From: Vibrio sp. JC009
GTDB lineage: Bacteria > Pseudomonadota > Gammaproteobacteria > Enterobacterales > Vibrionaceae
Direction of reading: 5' to 3'
DNA length: 64,000 bases
NCBI RefSeq assembly: GCF_029016485.1
Contig: NZ_CP092106.1
Span: 2,604,001-2,668,000, forward strand
Shown: positions 38,301-46,149 of the stretch, piece after piece
Position numbering within the stretch: the stretch's first letter is position 1
How the letters are laid out: every line of letters begins with the position of its first letter
The notes under the pieces: generated by a model
Told to the model about the DNA's origin: nothing
What the model saw: only the letters and a program-made list of their open reading frames with translations
The model's database searches: none
Made by a program: the position numbers and the translations under genes

Positions 38301-39217
38301 GGCCACGGAGAAATTGCTGTCGGGTGGTTATGCGTCTCAACCTTCATCAGGATGTGCGCATCTTCGTGATGGTAATCGTACTCACGGGATTCAGGGTTCG
38401 GGAAGAAACGGCCAACTTTAGAGCCGGTCATTACCGCTGCGTTATCTTTGTACGCAGAAAGTACGTGATCAGGAGTGGTCTCGAAGGTGTTTTTGATCAT
38501 CTTGAACAGAGATTTATCCTGTTCAACACCATCGATTGTCCAGTCAGCATTGAAGATCTTATGGCGGCAGTGCTCAGAGTTTGCCTGAGCAAACATCATA
38601 AGTTCGATATCATTTGGATTACGGCCAAGCTTAGTAAAGCTCTCAACCAGATAATCGATTTCATCTTCTGCAAGTGCAAGACCAAGTGATACGTTCGCTT
38701 CCTCAAGCGCTTTACGGCCACCGGCAAGAACATCTACTGCCTGAACCGGAGCTGGCTCAGCCTGAGTAAACAGTGCCTGCGCCGCTTCCATTTCAGTAAA
38801 TACGCACTCCATCATGCGATCATGAATCAGTGCCTTTACTGCTGCAATTTGCTCTTCTGACAGCTCCGCAGAGGCTTCTACGTAATAAGCGGTACCGCGC
38901 TCAAGACGCTTAACTTTCTCAAGACCACAGTTATGTGCGATATCGGTAGATTTAGAAGACCAAGGTGAAATGGTGCCCGGACGAGGAGTAACCAGCAGCA
39001 GAAGACCTTCAGGTTCATGTTCCTGAATGGTTGGACCGTAAGTCAGAAGTTTTTCCAGCTTTTCCGTCTCTGACGCATCAAGTGCGAAAGTGGTGTCAGC
39101 AAAGTGCATGAACTCGGCATAGATGCCCGTTACAGGCAGCGATTGTTCACGACAAAGATCCAATAGTTTGTTAATTCGGAACTCAGAAAGAGCGGGTGAG
39201 CCGCGCAGTATTTCCAT
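35324..39217 (-). CDS. purL: Phosphoribosylformylglycinamidine synthase (large, single-chain)
   Basis: A 1297-residue enzyme of purine synthesis. It has the N-terminal PurS-like region, two AIR-synthase-like halves ([16 protein letters not shown] near 210; [29 protein letters not shown] near 290-320; a second half near 650-990) and a C-terminal glutaminase domain with the nucleophile in [10 protein letters not shown] near 1135. Length matches the gammaproteobacterial form. A PurR box lies 140 bp upstream. Confidence 0.97.
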   Translation of the reverse strand: MEILRGSPALSEFRINKLLDLCREQSLPVTGIYAEFMHFADTTFALDASETEKLEKLLTYGPTIQEHEPEGLLLLVTPRPGTISPWSSKSTDIAHNCGLEKVKRLERGTAYYVEASAELSEEQIAAVKALIHDRMMECVFTEMEAAQALFTQAEPAPVQAVDVLAGGRKALEEANVSLGLALAEDEIDYLVESFTKLGRNPNDIELMMFAQANSEHCRHKIFNADWTIDGVEQDKSLFKMIKNTFETTPDHVLSAYKDNAAVMTGSKVGRFFPNPESREYDYHHEDAHILMKVETHNHPTAISPWPGASTGSGGEIRDEGATGIGGKPKAGLVGFTVSNLRIPGSEQPWETDFGKPGRIVNALDIMLEGPLGGAAFNNEFGRPNLLGYFRTYEEKVNSHAGEEVRGYHKPIMIAGGMGNIRDEHVQKREIPVGANIIVLGGPAMNIGLGGGAASSMASGQSAEDLDFASVQRENPEMERRCQEVIDRCWQLGEENPIAFIHDVGAGGISNALPELVDDGERGGKFQLRDVPNDEPGMSPLEIWCNESQERYVMAVAQENMAAFDAICKRERAPYAVVGVATEERHLTLEDSHFDNTPIDMPMDILLGKPPKMHRDVKTQKADSPALDASGIELNEAVDRVLRLPTVAEKTFLITIGDRSVTGLVARDQMVGPWQVPVANCAVTAASYDTYHGEAMSMGERTPVALLDFAASARLAVGESLTNIAATDIGDIKHIKLSANWMSPAGHPGEDAGLYEAVKAVGEELCPALGLTIPVGKDSMSMKTKWEENGEQKEVTSPLSLIITAFARVEDVRRTVTPQLRTDKGDSSLILVDLGNGKNRMGATALAQVYKQLGDKPADVDSAEQLKGFYDAVQALVSDDKLVAYHDKGDGGLFVTLAEMAFAGHCGVKADISDLGEDALAALFNEELGAVVQVRNEDIEGVLSTLAHHGLAQCSHVIGEVEQSDKITLTAEDKVVIERSRSELRTIWAETTHKMQVLRDNPKCADQEFAAKADDKDPGLNVNLTFDVQEDIAAPYIAKGAKPKMAILREQGVNSHVEMAAAFNRAGFEAIDIHMSDILTGQAVLDEYKGLVACGGFSYGDVLGAGEGWAKSILFNAQARDQFEGFFKREDTLALGVCNGCQMLSNLHELIPGADLWPRFVRNESERFEARFSLVEVQKSDSLFFSGMEGSRMPIAVSHGEGRVEVRDEAHLNAIEASGTVAVRYVDNFGNPTQQYPNNPNGSPNAITGLTTTDGRVTIMMPHPERVFRTVANSWAPDSWGEDSAWMRMFRNARVNLG

Positions 39218-39357
39218 GTGCTAAGGTCTCTTATGCAGTTGATTAAGTGATATTGGAATAAATTCAATATGTTAATAACTAACCCTGAACTTATACCAAT
39301 TTCACCTACTCAGTTGCGGGCGTATTATAGAGCATTTTTTTTGTGACGTAACCCTTT

Positions 39358-39373
39358 GCGCAACCGTTTGCGC
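39358..39373 (-). promoter_or_regulatory. PurR operator upstream of purL
   Basis: GCGCAACCGTTTGCGC is a near-perfect palindrome that fits the PurR core GCAANCGNTTNC on both strands. It lies in the 284-bp divergent gap between purL and mltF. Confidence 0.85.
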
Positions 39374-39501
39374 GATTTTTTTTCATATCCTACTTTCGAC
39401 TGATATTTCTGCAAATAATCACTGTTTTCTTTAATGATTCTTTGCCTGATCCGGCGCGTCTGTTATAAAGAGTCTAATTGAGACTTAAACTCCTGTTTCC
39501 G

Positions 39502-41133
39502 ATGCGCATATTATTTACACAGATTTCAAAAATCTTAGCTCTGGTTATCATCATAGCTGGTATTTCCGGCTGTCAGATAGAATCCGATCCAAAGAGTGAA
39601 CTGGATAAGATCCGTGAACGCGGGATCCTGCGTGTCGGTACGCTGAATAATCAGCTGGCTTACTATATCGGTCCGGAAGGCCCGACCGGTCTGGACTACG
39701 AACTGGCTAAACGCTTTGCAGACGAATTAGGTGTAAAGCTGGAGATGAGACCTGTTTACCGTATATCCGGCCTTTTCCCTGCACTGGATAACAACGAGGT
39801 GGATATTGTTGCTGCCGGGCTCAGCCAGTCTCAGGAGCGCATAAAAGCCTACCGCGCGGCGCCTGCTTATTACTACGTCAGCCAGCAGGTGGTGTATAAA
39901 ACCGGCTCCTGGCGTCCGCGCAACCTGAAGAAACTGGAAGAAAGGCTGGATACGACCGAAGACCAACTCACCGTAGTTTCAGGCTCCCACTTTGAAAAAA
40001 GGCTGAATCAGCTAAAAGAAGAGCACCCTAAACTTAAGTTCAACCTGGATTCCGGCACGGATGTGAAAGATCTGCTCAGACAGGTTTCCACCGGAGAACT
40101 GGCTTATACGGTAGCTGACTCAGTTGAGCTATCTCTTACCCAAAGACTGTACCCGGATATTGCACAGGCCTTTGAATTAACCGAAGACCAGCCGGTTTCC
40201 TGGTATATGCGCAAATCCGATGATGAAAGTCTGTTTGCCTTACTGATCGAATTTTTCGGCTCAGTAAAACTGTCCGGTGAGCTGGCTCAACTGGAAGAGA
40301 AGTACTTTGGGCATGTGGACAGCTTTGACTACGTGGATACCCGAGCCTTTATCCGCGCACTGGATGACAAACTGCCGAAATGGGAAGAGCTCTTCAAACA
40401 GTACTCTGATGAATTTGACTGGAGACTGATTGCGGCGGTTTCTTATCAGGAATCCCACTGGAACCCGAAAGCCAAATCACCAACCGGTGTGCGGGGCATG
40501 ATGATGCTGACCCTGCCGACCGCTAAGATTGTTGGCGTGAAAAACCGACTGGATCCTGAGCAGTCTATCCGTGGTGGCGTAAAATACCTTCAGGGGATCG
40601 TGGACAGAGTACCGGATTCCATTACCGAGCATGAAAAGATCTGGTTTGCGCTGGCGTCTTATAACGTCGGTTACGGCCATGTCATGGACGCCCGTCGTCT
40701 AACTAAAGCTCAGGGCGGCGATCCAAACTCATGGGCGGATGTGAAAGAGCGGCTGCCGCTACTGAAAAAGAGAAAATACTACAGCCAGACCCGTTACGGC
40801 TACGCTCGCGGCGACGAAGCGAAAAGCTATGTGGAAAATATCCGCCGTTACTACCAGTCTATTATCGGCCATGTGGAAAAACGAGTCGCAGCTGAAAATG
40901 ATCTCAATGTAGAAGATATACAGGTTATTGATGTTGTACTGCCGGATCCAACGGTAAGTGGTGCAGCCAGCGCTGCTGTGCCAGTTGAAGGCGCTACAGA
41001 AATTGCACCGGAAACAGCACCAGCAGACAAGAAAGACGAAAAAGAGAATAAAAACAATCAGGCAGATAAAGAAACAGAAGGCAATAAGGATGAAAAAGCC
41101 GAGCCAAAACCAGTGGCTCATCCGTTAAGCTAA
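39502..41133 (+). CDS. mltF: Membrane-bound lytic murein transglycosylase F
   Basis: A 543-residue protein with an N-terminal hydrophobic signal/anchor (ILALVIIIAGISGC, lipobox-like GISGC). A family-3 solute-binding domain follows (about 45-265), then a lytic transglycosylase domain with catalytic Glu in SYQESHWNPKAKSPTGVRG near 312. The C-terminal 75 residues are a Lys/Glu/Asn-rich linker tail. ATG 39502 is preferred over an upstream TTG. MltF cleaves peptidoglycan and is regulated by its solute-binding domain (family knowledge). Confidence 0.93.
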   Translation: MRILFTQISKILALVIIIAGISGCQIESDPKSELDKIRERGILRVGTLNNQLAYYIGPEGPTGLDYELAKRFADELGVKLEMRPVYRISGLFPALDNNEVDIVAAGLSQSQERIKAYRAAPAYYYVSQQVVYKTGSWRPRNLKKLEERLDTTEDQLTVVSGSHFEKRLNQLKEEHPKLKFNLDSGTDVKDLLRQVSTGELAYTVADSVELSLTQRLYPDIAQAFELTEDQPVSWYMRKSDDESLFALLIEFFGSVKLSGELAQLEEKYFGHVDSFDYVDTRAFIRALDDKLPKWEELFKQYSDEFDWRLIAAVSYQESHWNPKAKSPTGVRGMMMLTLPTAKIVGVKNRLDPEQSIRGGVKYLQGIVDRVPDSITEHEKIWFALASYNVGYGHVMDARRLTKAQGGDPNSWADVKERLPLLKKRKYYSQTRYGYARGDEAKSYVENIRRYYQSIIGHVEKRVAAENDLNVEDIQVIDVVLPDPTVSGAASAAVPVEGATEIAPETAPADKKDEKENKNNQADKETEGNKDEKAEPKPVAHPLS

Positions 41134-41260
41134 AAAATTACTCTGTTCCCTGCATTGTAACGTCATAAAGCGGTAATATTTAGTCACTATAAAGAAGAGG
41201 TAAACAGGTTTCACAAGTAACTAAAACAGCGGAAGAGCCGCTAAAGACAGGAGTACAATT

Positions 41261-41401
41261 ATGTTCTCTAAAAGACGTACCGCTTCAAAGTCGACAACAA
41301 AGACTGCCTCAGCAAACCGCCGAAAAAGAATGCTGGCAAACAATAAAAAGAAGATTATCTGGCGTAACCGGACTTATGTTCAGTTAGAGACGTTCAGCTA
41401 A
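41261..41401 (+). CDS. Small basic hypothetical protein (46 residues)
   Basis: ORF with an AGGAG ribosome binding site 7 bases before ATG 41261. The peptide is very rich in Lys, Arg, Ser and Thr in its first 32 residues, then ends IIWRNRTYVQLETFS. It has no signal peptide. The composition suggests binding to nucleic acid or ribosomes (inference). I do not recognise the family. It is convergent with the tRNA deaminase gene. Confidence 0.65.
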   Translation: MFSKRRTASKSTTKTASANRRKRMLANNKKKIIWRNRTYVQLETFS

Positions 41402-41438
41402 TCTGCATCAAAACCGGTCTGGGTGAGTAGCAATCAGG

Positions 41439-41969
41439 TTATTTGCCCTTATCTTCCGGCTCAGAAGACAAACTGCGTAATCTGTCCCTCTCCTCTTTCT
41501 TCTCTTTTCTTCTTCTTTTAAAAAAAGCCTGAAGCTGAGCACGGCACTCTTGTTCCAATAGCCCCGACTCTATGGTTGCATAGTGATAAGCCGCCTGAGT
41601 TTCGAAAAGATTAAGCACTGTTCCGGCAGCGCCCGCTTTCAGATCCGGCGCACCAAACACAATGCGCTTCACTCTGCTGTGCAGCAAAGCGCCGGCGCAC
41701 ATGGGGCATGGCTCTAAAGTAACATATAGTGTGGTATCAAGAAGGCGGTAGTTATTCAGTTGCTGTCCGGCTTTTCTCAGCACCTGGATTTCTGCGTGCG
41801 CCGTTGCGTCATGCTCACCGATAGAACGGTTCCAGCCTTCAGCAAGGATTTCATCATCCTTAACCAGAACGGCACCCACCGGCACTTCACCTTCCAGTTC
41901 AGCCTGGTGCGCAAGCTCAATTGCCCTGCGCATAAATATCTCGTCCTGTTTAGAGAAGTTCTGAGTCAC
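41439..41969 (-). CDS. tadA: tRNA-specific adenosine deaminase TadA
   Basis: A 176-residue zinc deaminase that makes inosine at the wobble position of tRNA-Arg(ACG). Motifs: HAEIQVL near 57-63 and PCPMCAGALLHSRVKRIVFGAPD from about 87. The GTG start at 41969 (VTQNFSKQDEIFMRRAI) fits homologues; the longer frame from 42008 runs into a TATACCCAAG repeat. The lysine-rich tail is common. It is not related to the pilus ATPase of the same name. Confidence 0.93.
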   Translation of the reverse strand: MTQNFSKQDEIFMRRAIELAHQAELEGEVPVGAVLVKDDEILAEGWNRSIGEHDATAHAEIQVLRKAGQQLNNYRLLDTTLYVTLEPCPMCAGALLHSRVKRIVFGAPDLKAGAAGTVLNLFETQAAYHYATIESGLLEQECRAQLQAFFKRRRKEKKEERDRLRSLSSEPEDKGK

Positions 41970-41995
41970 AACCGCTACACCTGTAAATAAAAAAG

Positions 41996-42013
41996 CGACT
42001 ATACCCAAGTGAT
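41996..42013. repeat. Half copy of the TATACCCAAG repeat
   Basis: CTATACCCAAGTGATTTT shares its first 12 bases with the arms of the inverted repeat at 33568-33614, but no partner arm is present here. It lies between tadA and pilV. Confidence 0.6.
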
Positions 42014-42028
42014 TTTAAGATGCAAGGC

Positions 42029-42445
42029 TCAGTTAAAGCGGCTAATCAGAGTCTGGAGTGCGACCTGTTTGGTCTCCCCTCGCCTGTCTTCCCAATACAC
42101 CTCAATCTGAATACGCTTGGCGTAAACACCACCAGCAAACTCCTGCCAGGGCTGAGCGGTCAAATTGTTAACCCGGACCTGTAATTTAAAGGTCTCATCA
42201 ATACGCTCTTCTGCGCTGGTTATATCCTGAAACCTTAGCGTTCCTGTCCCGCCGGGTTGAGAAAAACCTTTAAACTGCTCAAGCCTGTTTTCTGCAATAA
42301 ACAGTGCCTGAAACCTGTTAGCAGAGTTTTCCGAGCTGTGCTCAGCATACATCTGAAGCCGGATCAGCCCCATAACGCCCACCGAAAGTACAAACATGGC
42401 AATTAAGACTTCAATCAGACTGAATCCCCGCATGTTAGAAGTCAT
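42029..42445 (-). CDS. pilV: Type IV pilus minor pilin PilV
   Basis: A 138-residue prepilin with the type IVa cleavage motif MRGFSLIEVLIAMFVLSVGVMGL; cleavage is after the G. ATG 42445 has GAGGGGAG upstream and overlaps the end of the preceding gene by 11 bases; the longer frame adds 40 non-pilin residues. PilV-type minor pilins help form the priming complex at the pilus tip. It is last in a fimT-pilW-pilX-pilV operon. Confidence 0.9.
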   Translation of the reverse strand: MTSNMRGFSLIEVLIAMFVLSVGVMGLIRLQMYAEHSSENSANRFQALFIAENRLEQFKGFSQPGGTGTLRFQDITSAEERIDETFKLQVRVNNLTAQPWQEFAGGVYAKRIQIEVYWEDRRGETKQVALQTLISRFN

Positions 42446-42830
42446 TCCAGCTCCCCTCGATCCAACTCCAGTCCACAATCTGCCCTGTATTGCGTTCTGC
42501 CTGAACAGACCGACAGATCTGGGTATCAAGGTAACGGCTAAATATTCGGTATCTATCTTCCTCAAGCTCTGTCAGGGTCACAAAAAGCGCCTCTTCCAAC
42601 CGGCAGCCTTCGGAAATATCCACAATGGCACGGCCAGTCTTTAATGCGCCAAAGGCGCACTCCAGCCCGGCTTCTGCTATCCAGAACTCACGGCTTGACT
42701 GAAGGTGATTCTGGGTAAGTTTGATCTGAAAAAATACCCCTTTATAACTGACCATCGTCAGTGCCAGAGCGGCGGTTAACAGCAAACTGGTGGTAAGCAG
42801 AATCGCCATACCTGACTGTTTTTTTGTCAT
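42435..42830 (-). CDS. PilX-like minor pilin
   Basis: A 131-residue protein with a short polar N-terminus, MTKKQSG, and a hydrophobic helix (MAILLTTSLLLTAALALTMVSY). The motif lacks the Glu+5 usual for pilins but matches PilX N-terminal (QSGMAIL) sequences. A conserved FWIAEAGLE segment follows. It overlaps pilW by 4 bases and pilV by 11. Confidence 0.8.
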   Translation of the reverse strand: MTKKQSGMAILLTTSLLLTAALALTMVSYKGVFFQIKLTQNHLQSSREFWIAEAGLECAFGALKTGRAIVDISEGCRLEEALFVTLTELEEDRYRIFSRYLDTQICRSVQAERNTGQIVDWSWIEGSWNDF

Positions 42831-43441
42831 GGGTTATTTCTCACTGCAAGGGTTAAGGTTTTGGTCTCGGTTAGTTGCGGGAAATCTTTCAGTTGAACCG
42901 TCATAGTTACCGTCAACAATCCCGGTGCGGTTGGCAATATAGAAAAGCCGGTCAGCAGGACACTGTTTTCATCAAACAGTGAAATGTGATTTCTTGGCTG
43001 GCACTCCTGAAGACTCAACTGAGACAAAGCCGAAATGCTCTTCGAGCAAAGCCGGAGTTTTTTCTGCGATAGATCTCCCCGTAGTGAAACCAGCTGATAC
43101 CTATCTACCTCCCCTTGTGGATTGATGCGATAGGCATAACTAAGTCTATCATCCTGATTATGTAGAACCTGACCGGACACAGTCAAAGCAGTACCATTTT
43201 CTGAGTTATAGCCTGCCCGTCTTATATCTCTCTGCAGGAAGTTCAAAGTCTGATACAGGGTACGGGTAAGAAGAATATGCCTGGCATTATTAGCCGCCAG
43301 TTTCTGACCCGATATAAAAACAGTGCCGACACTTGCCAGAATCAGCAGACCAAGAGTTGATGCCACCAGCAGCTCTACCAGAGAAAAACCGCCTTGTTCC
43401 TTTCTGGCAGAAAGCCGGGAATTAGCATACCGGATAGCCAT
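42827..43441 (-). CDS. pilW: PilW-like minor pilin
   Basis: A 204-residue prepilin with GGFSLVELLVASTLGLLIL; cleavage is after the second G of the motif. The LNFLQRDIRRAGYN segment is typical of PilW. It overlaps its neighbours on both sides, so it belongs to a tight operon. Confidence 0.9.
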   Translation of the reverse strand: MAIRYANSRLSARKEQGGFSLVELLVASTLGLLILASVGTVFISGQKLAANNARHILLTRTLYQTLNFLQRDIRRAGYNSENGTALTVSGQVLHNQDDRLSYAYRINPQGEVDRYQLVSLRGDLSQKKLRLCSKSISALSQLSLQECQPRNHISLFDENSVLLTGFSILPTAPGLLTVTMTVQLKDFPQLTETKTLTLAVRNNP

Positions 43442-43955
43442 AGCGCGCTTCCTCCACTGAACAAATCCTTATCCGACCTACAACACCATAATATACAAGC
43501 CTCATCTGCCGACCCGGCGACGATTTATGAAAGAAAGTAAGGTTACCGTTTCCTACCGGATTACCATGAATTCTGTCCAGTCTGATAACATTTTGAGAGC
43601 CGGAAAAGCTGCTGCCGATATTGGCCGAAAGAAAAACCTGATCTCCGGAGGCATACAGAATTGGTGGCGAGCCTCCCTCTTCTGTTTCATAAAGAGCCAG
43701 CTCCCAACGACCCTCTTCAGACCCAGCCTGAGTGATATGAATAAAAAGCTCCTTATGCCTCTTCACTGCTTCCGATCTGGCCTGATAGAAAAAACCACTT
43801 AATTCAGTGGCGACTTGTTTTATCTGATAGCTCTGATAAACCGGTGAAATATTCAGCCCGGCCGTGGTTACGAGTGTACTAACAATAACAAGTGCAATAA
43901 TCAGTTCTATCAAGGTAAATCCCTGAACCATTTCCCAATTTTTTGTTTTACTCAT
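43422..43955 (-). CDS. fimT: FimT/GspH-like minor pilin
   Basis: A 177-residue prepilin with QGFTLIELIIALVIVSTL; cleavage is after the G. A GspH/FimT domain follows, with SGFFYQARSEAVKRHKELFI. First gene of the minor pilin operon, divergent from pilE. Confidence 0.88.
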   Translation of the reverse strand: MSKTKNWEMVQGFTLIELIIALVIVSTLVTTAGLNISPVYQSYQIKQVATELSGFFYQARSEAVKRHKELFIHITQAGSEEGRWELALYETEEGGSPPILYASGDQVFLSANIGSSFSGSQNVIRLDRIHGNPVGNGNLTFFHKSSPGRQMRLVYYGVVGRIRICSVEEARYGYPVC

Positions 43956-44033
43956 CTGTCACCAACCAAACCCTGTTGAAGCGATTCTAGCTATTTCTGA
44001 AAATGCCGGGAAAGTTAGCAAAAGGTGTTGGAA

Positions 44034-44480
44034 ATGGTCGGAAAAAATAGATGTAATCCATATAGTCCCCGGATAACCGGAATGACATTGATCGAACTAT
44101 TGGTTGTGCTGGTTATTGTCGGATGCCTCGCTGTAATGGGTTACCCCTCCTATAGCAAGCATGGACTCAAAGCCCACAGAACAGCCGCCAAATCAGATCT
44201 GTTAAAAATTCAGATGGAACTGGAACAGACCTTCGACAGAACAAACCCCGCCTTCACCAACGGCTACAACTTTGACCTGATTTACGAGTCCGGAAGTTAC
44301 TGCGCTTCAAGCTTAAATTGCCAGACTGAACAGGGGAGGTTTGCTTTTAGCATTGAACCGCTGACTGAGTCTGGTGGGTATGTGCTTATTGCTAACGCAA
44401 GAGAGCAGCAGGTTGAAGATAGTTGTCCTCGGTTGGAGGTTAGATCGGATGGGGGGATGGGGCCGGAGGGGTGTTGGTAA
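44034..44480 (+). CDS. pilE: PilE-like type IV minor pilin
   Basis: A 148-residue prepilin with an unusually long leader of about 16 residues, then TGMTLIELLVVLVIVGCLAVMGYPSY; cleavage is after the G. A C-terminal disulphide pair (C in SYCASS and in CPRLEV region) is visible. ATG 44034 has AAGGTG upstream; a TTG at 44025 is an alternative. The stop codon is directly followed by a 16-copy octamer repeat. Confidence 0.88.
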   Translation: MVGKNRCNPYSPRITGMTLIELLVVLVIVGCLAVMGYPSYSKHGLKAHRTAAKSDLLKIQMELEQTFDRTNPAFTNGYNFDLIYESGSYCASSLNCQTEQGRFAFSIEPLTESGGYVLIANAREQQVEDSCPRLEVRSDGGMGPEGCW

Positions 44481-44608
44481 TGGGGCTATGGGGCTATGGG
44501 ATTATGGGGTTATGGGGTTATGGGGTTATGGGGTTATGGGGTTATGGGGTTATGGGGTTATGGGGTTATGGGGTTATGGGGTTATGGGGTTATGGGGTTA
44601 TGGGGTTA
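44481..44608. repeat. TGGGGTTA octamer array (16 copies)
   Basis: Sixteen tandem 8-bp units directly after the pilE stop: TGGGGCTA twice, TGGGATTA once, then thirteen perfect TGGGGTTA. Runs of four G every eight bases on the + strand are strongly G-quadruplex-prone. Near-identity of units points to recent expansion. A partner block made of related words is at 44657-44701. Confidence 0.97.
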
Positions 44609-44656
44609 TGCAAGATTTGATTCGACTGCACATGATGTCAAGCTTTTTTAGCTTTT

Positions 44657-44701
44657 CCCTATAACCCTTAAGGACGAAGTCCGTCCCCTAGCCCCATCCC
44701 C
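44657..44701. repeat. Inverted partner block of the octamer array
   Basis: Contains CCCTATAACCC, the mini hairpin GGACGAAGTCCGTCC and CCTAGCCCCATCCCC. The CCCCAT/TAACCC words are the complement of the TGGGGTTA units on the left. The mini hairpin is nearly the one in the GGGCCCT locus at 45936-46025. Confidence 0.75.
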
Positions 44702-44707
44702 TTAATT

Positions 44708-45856
44708 TTAACTAGTCAGATCATCAAAAAACTTCTTAACACCCTTAAAGAACCCTTCCGACTTAGGACTATGCTTAATCGCAGCATCACCACCACAGCT
44801 TTCTTCAAATTCTCTTAGAAGTTCTTTCTGACGCGAGCTTAGCTTCACCGGGGTTTCTACAACCAGCTTCACGATCAGGTCACCGATACCGCCGCCACGA
44901 ACGCCTTTTACGCCTTTGCCTCGCATACGGAACATACGACCGGTTTGTGTCTCGTTTGGCACTTTCAGGCTTACACGCCCGTCAAGTGTTGGTACTTCTA
45001 CTTCACCGCCCAGAGCTGCCATTGCAAAGCTTACCGGGACTTCACAGTAAAGGTTGTTGCCGTCACGTTCGAAGATGTGGTGCTCGCGAACATGAACCTG
45101 AACGTACAGGTCACCTGCTGGTGCGCCCATTTCTCCGGCTTCGCCTTCACCTGAAAGACGAATACGGTCACCTGTATCTACACCTGCCGGTATCTTAACG
45201 TTAAGTGTCTTAGTCTTCTGCTTACGACCCTGACCATGGCATGCTGTACATGGGTCTTTAATGATCTTGCCTTTACCGCTACAAGTCGGACAGGTTTGCT
45301 GAACAGCAAAGAAACCCTGACGCATCTGAACCTGACCATGGCCATGACAGGTAGGACAGGTTTCAGCCTTAGAGCCTTTCTTAGCACCTGAGCCATGACA
45401 AACGTCACACTCGACCAGTGTCGGTACTTCAATCTCTTTTTCACAGCCACGAACCGCTTCTTCCAGAGAAAGGTCCATGTTGTAGCGAAGGTCCGCACCA
45501 CGCTGAGCACGCGCCTGACCACCGCCACCACGACGGCCGCCACCGAAAATATCACCGAACACATCACCAAAGATGTCACCGAAATCAGCACCAGCGCCAC
45601 CAAAGCCGCCACCGCCGCCCATGCCACCCTGTTCGAATGCCGCGTGACCATACTGGTCATAAGCCGCCTTCTTCTGAGCATCGGTCAGAACTTCATACGC
45701 TTCTTTTACTTCTTTAAACTTTTCCGCAGCACCTTCATCACCCTGATTTCTGTCCGGGTGGAATTTCATCGCAAGACGCTTATACGCCTTCTTAATATCA
45801 CGCTCTGATGCATCGCGGCTTACGCCTAATACTTCGTAAAAATCACGTTTTGACAT
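44708..45856 (-). CDS. dnaJ: Chaperone DnaJ
   Basis: A 382-residue type I J-protein. The J domain has HPD in [10 protein letters not shown] near 33. A Gly/Phe-rich linker covers 75-115, four CxxCxGxG zinc motifs lie near 150-205 and a substrate-binding C-terminal domain follows. It stimulates DnaK ATPase. It is downstream of dnaK across a word-repeat element. Confidence 0.97.
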   Translation of the reverse strand: MSKRDFYEVLGVSRDASERDIKKAYKRLAMKFHPDRNQGDEGAAEKFKEVKEAYEVLTDAQKKAAYDQYGHAAFEQGGMGGGGGFGGAGADFGDIFGDVFGDIFGGGRRGGGGQARAQRGADLRYNMDLSLEEAVRGCEKEIEVPTLVECDVCHGSGAKKGSKAETCPTCHGHGQVQMRQGFFAVQQTCPTCSGKGKIIKDPCTACHGQGRKQKTKTLNVKIPAGVDTGDRIRLSGEGEAGEMGAPAGDLYVQVHVREHHIFERDGNNLYCEVPVSFAMAALGGEVEVPTLDGRVSLKVPNETQTGRMFRMRGKGVKGVRGGGIGDLIVKLVVETPVKLSSRQKELLREFEESCGGDAAIKHSPKSEGFFKGVKKFFDDLTS

Positions 45857-45935
45857 GTGTTTAATTACCGTTTATTGCTTATGGCGAAGTGCCATGTCTT
45901 TGTTAACTAAATCGATCTTGGGGATTTTGGGGATT

Positions 45936-46025
45936 GGGCCCTGGGTTTCTAGGCCCTGGGCCCTGGGGAAAAAGACTCCATTCCTAGGGCCTAATAGGAC
46001 GGAGTCCGTCCCAGGGCCCAGGGCC
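45936..46025. repeat. GGGCCCT word-repeat pair, locus 4 (dnaJ-dnaK gap)
   Basis: Block A (45936-45967): GGGCCCTGGGTTTCTA followed by two GGCCCTG words, nearly identical to block A at 21523. Block B (45983-46025): CCTAGGGCCTAATAGG, mini hairpin GGACGGAGTCCGTCC, then CAGGGCCCAGGGCC. The two blocks are inverted, with only about 15 nt between them. Confidence 0.85.
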
Positions 46026-46073
46026 TTCTTTCCAACATCACCTAGATCGATTCACTCAATCTCATCTACAAAC

Positions 46074-46106
46074 TTGCGGGCGAAAGGAAAAACCCGACGC
46101 CCGCAA
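46074..46106 (-). other. Hairpin between dnaK and dnaJ
   Basis: TTGCGGGCG / CGCCCGCAA, a perfect 9-bp stem with a 15-nt loop, 44 bases after the dnaK stop. There is no T tract, so it is more likely an mRNA-stabilising or processing hairpin than a terminator (inference). Confidence 0.7.
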
Positions 46107-46149
46107 TGAATTTTACTTAAGGATTATGCCTTACGGCACAAGAAGTTAA

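Noticed and set aside
37940..38689. 249-codon open frame antisense to purL
   Set aside because: It lies wholly inside the well-supported purL gene and its translation resembles no protein.
44481..44608. Possible CRISPR-like array
   Set aside because: Units are directly tandem without spacers and no cas genes are nearby.
44374..44664. Open frame reading through the octamer repeat (GYGVMGLW repeats)
   Set aside because: It overlaps pilE out of frame and is a by-product of the 8-bp repeat; no ribosome binding site or family match.
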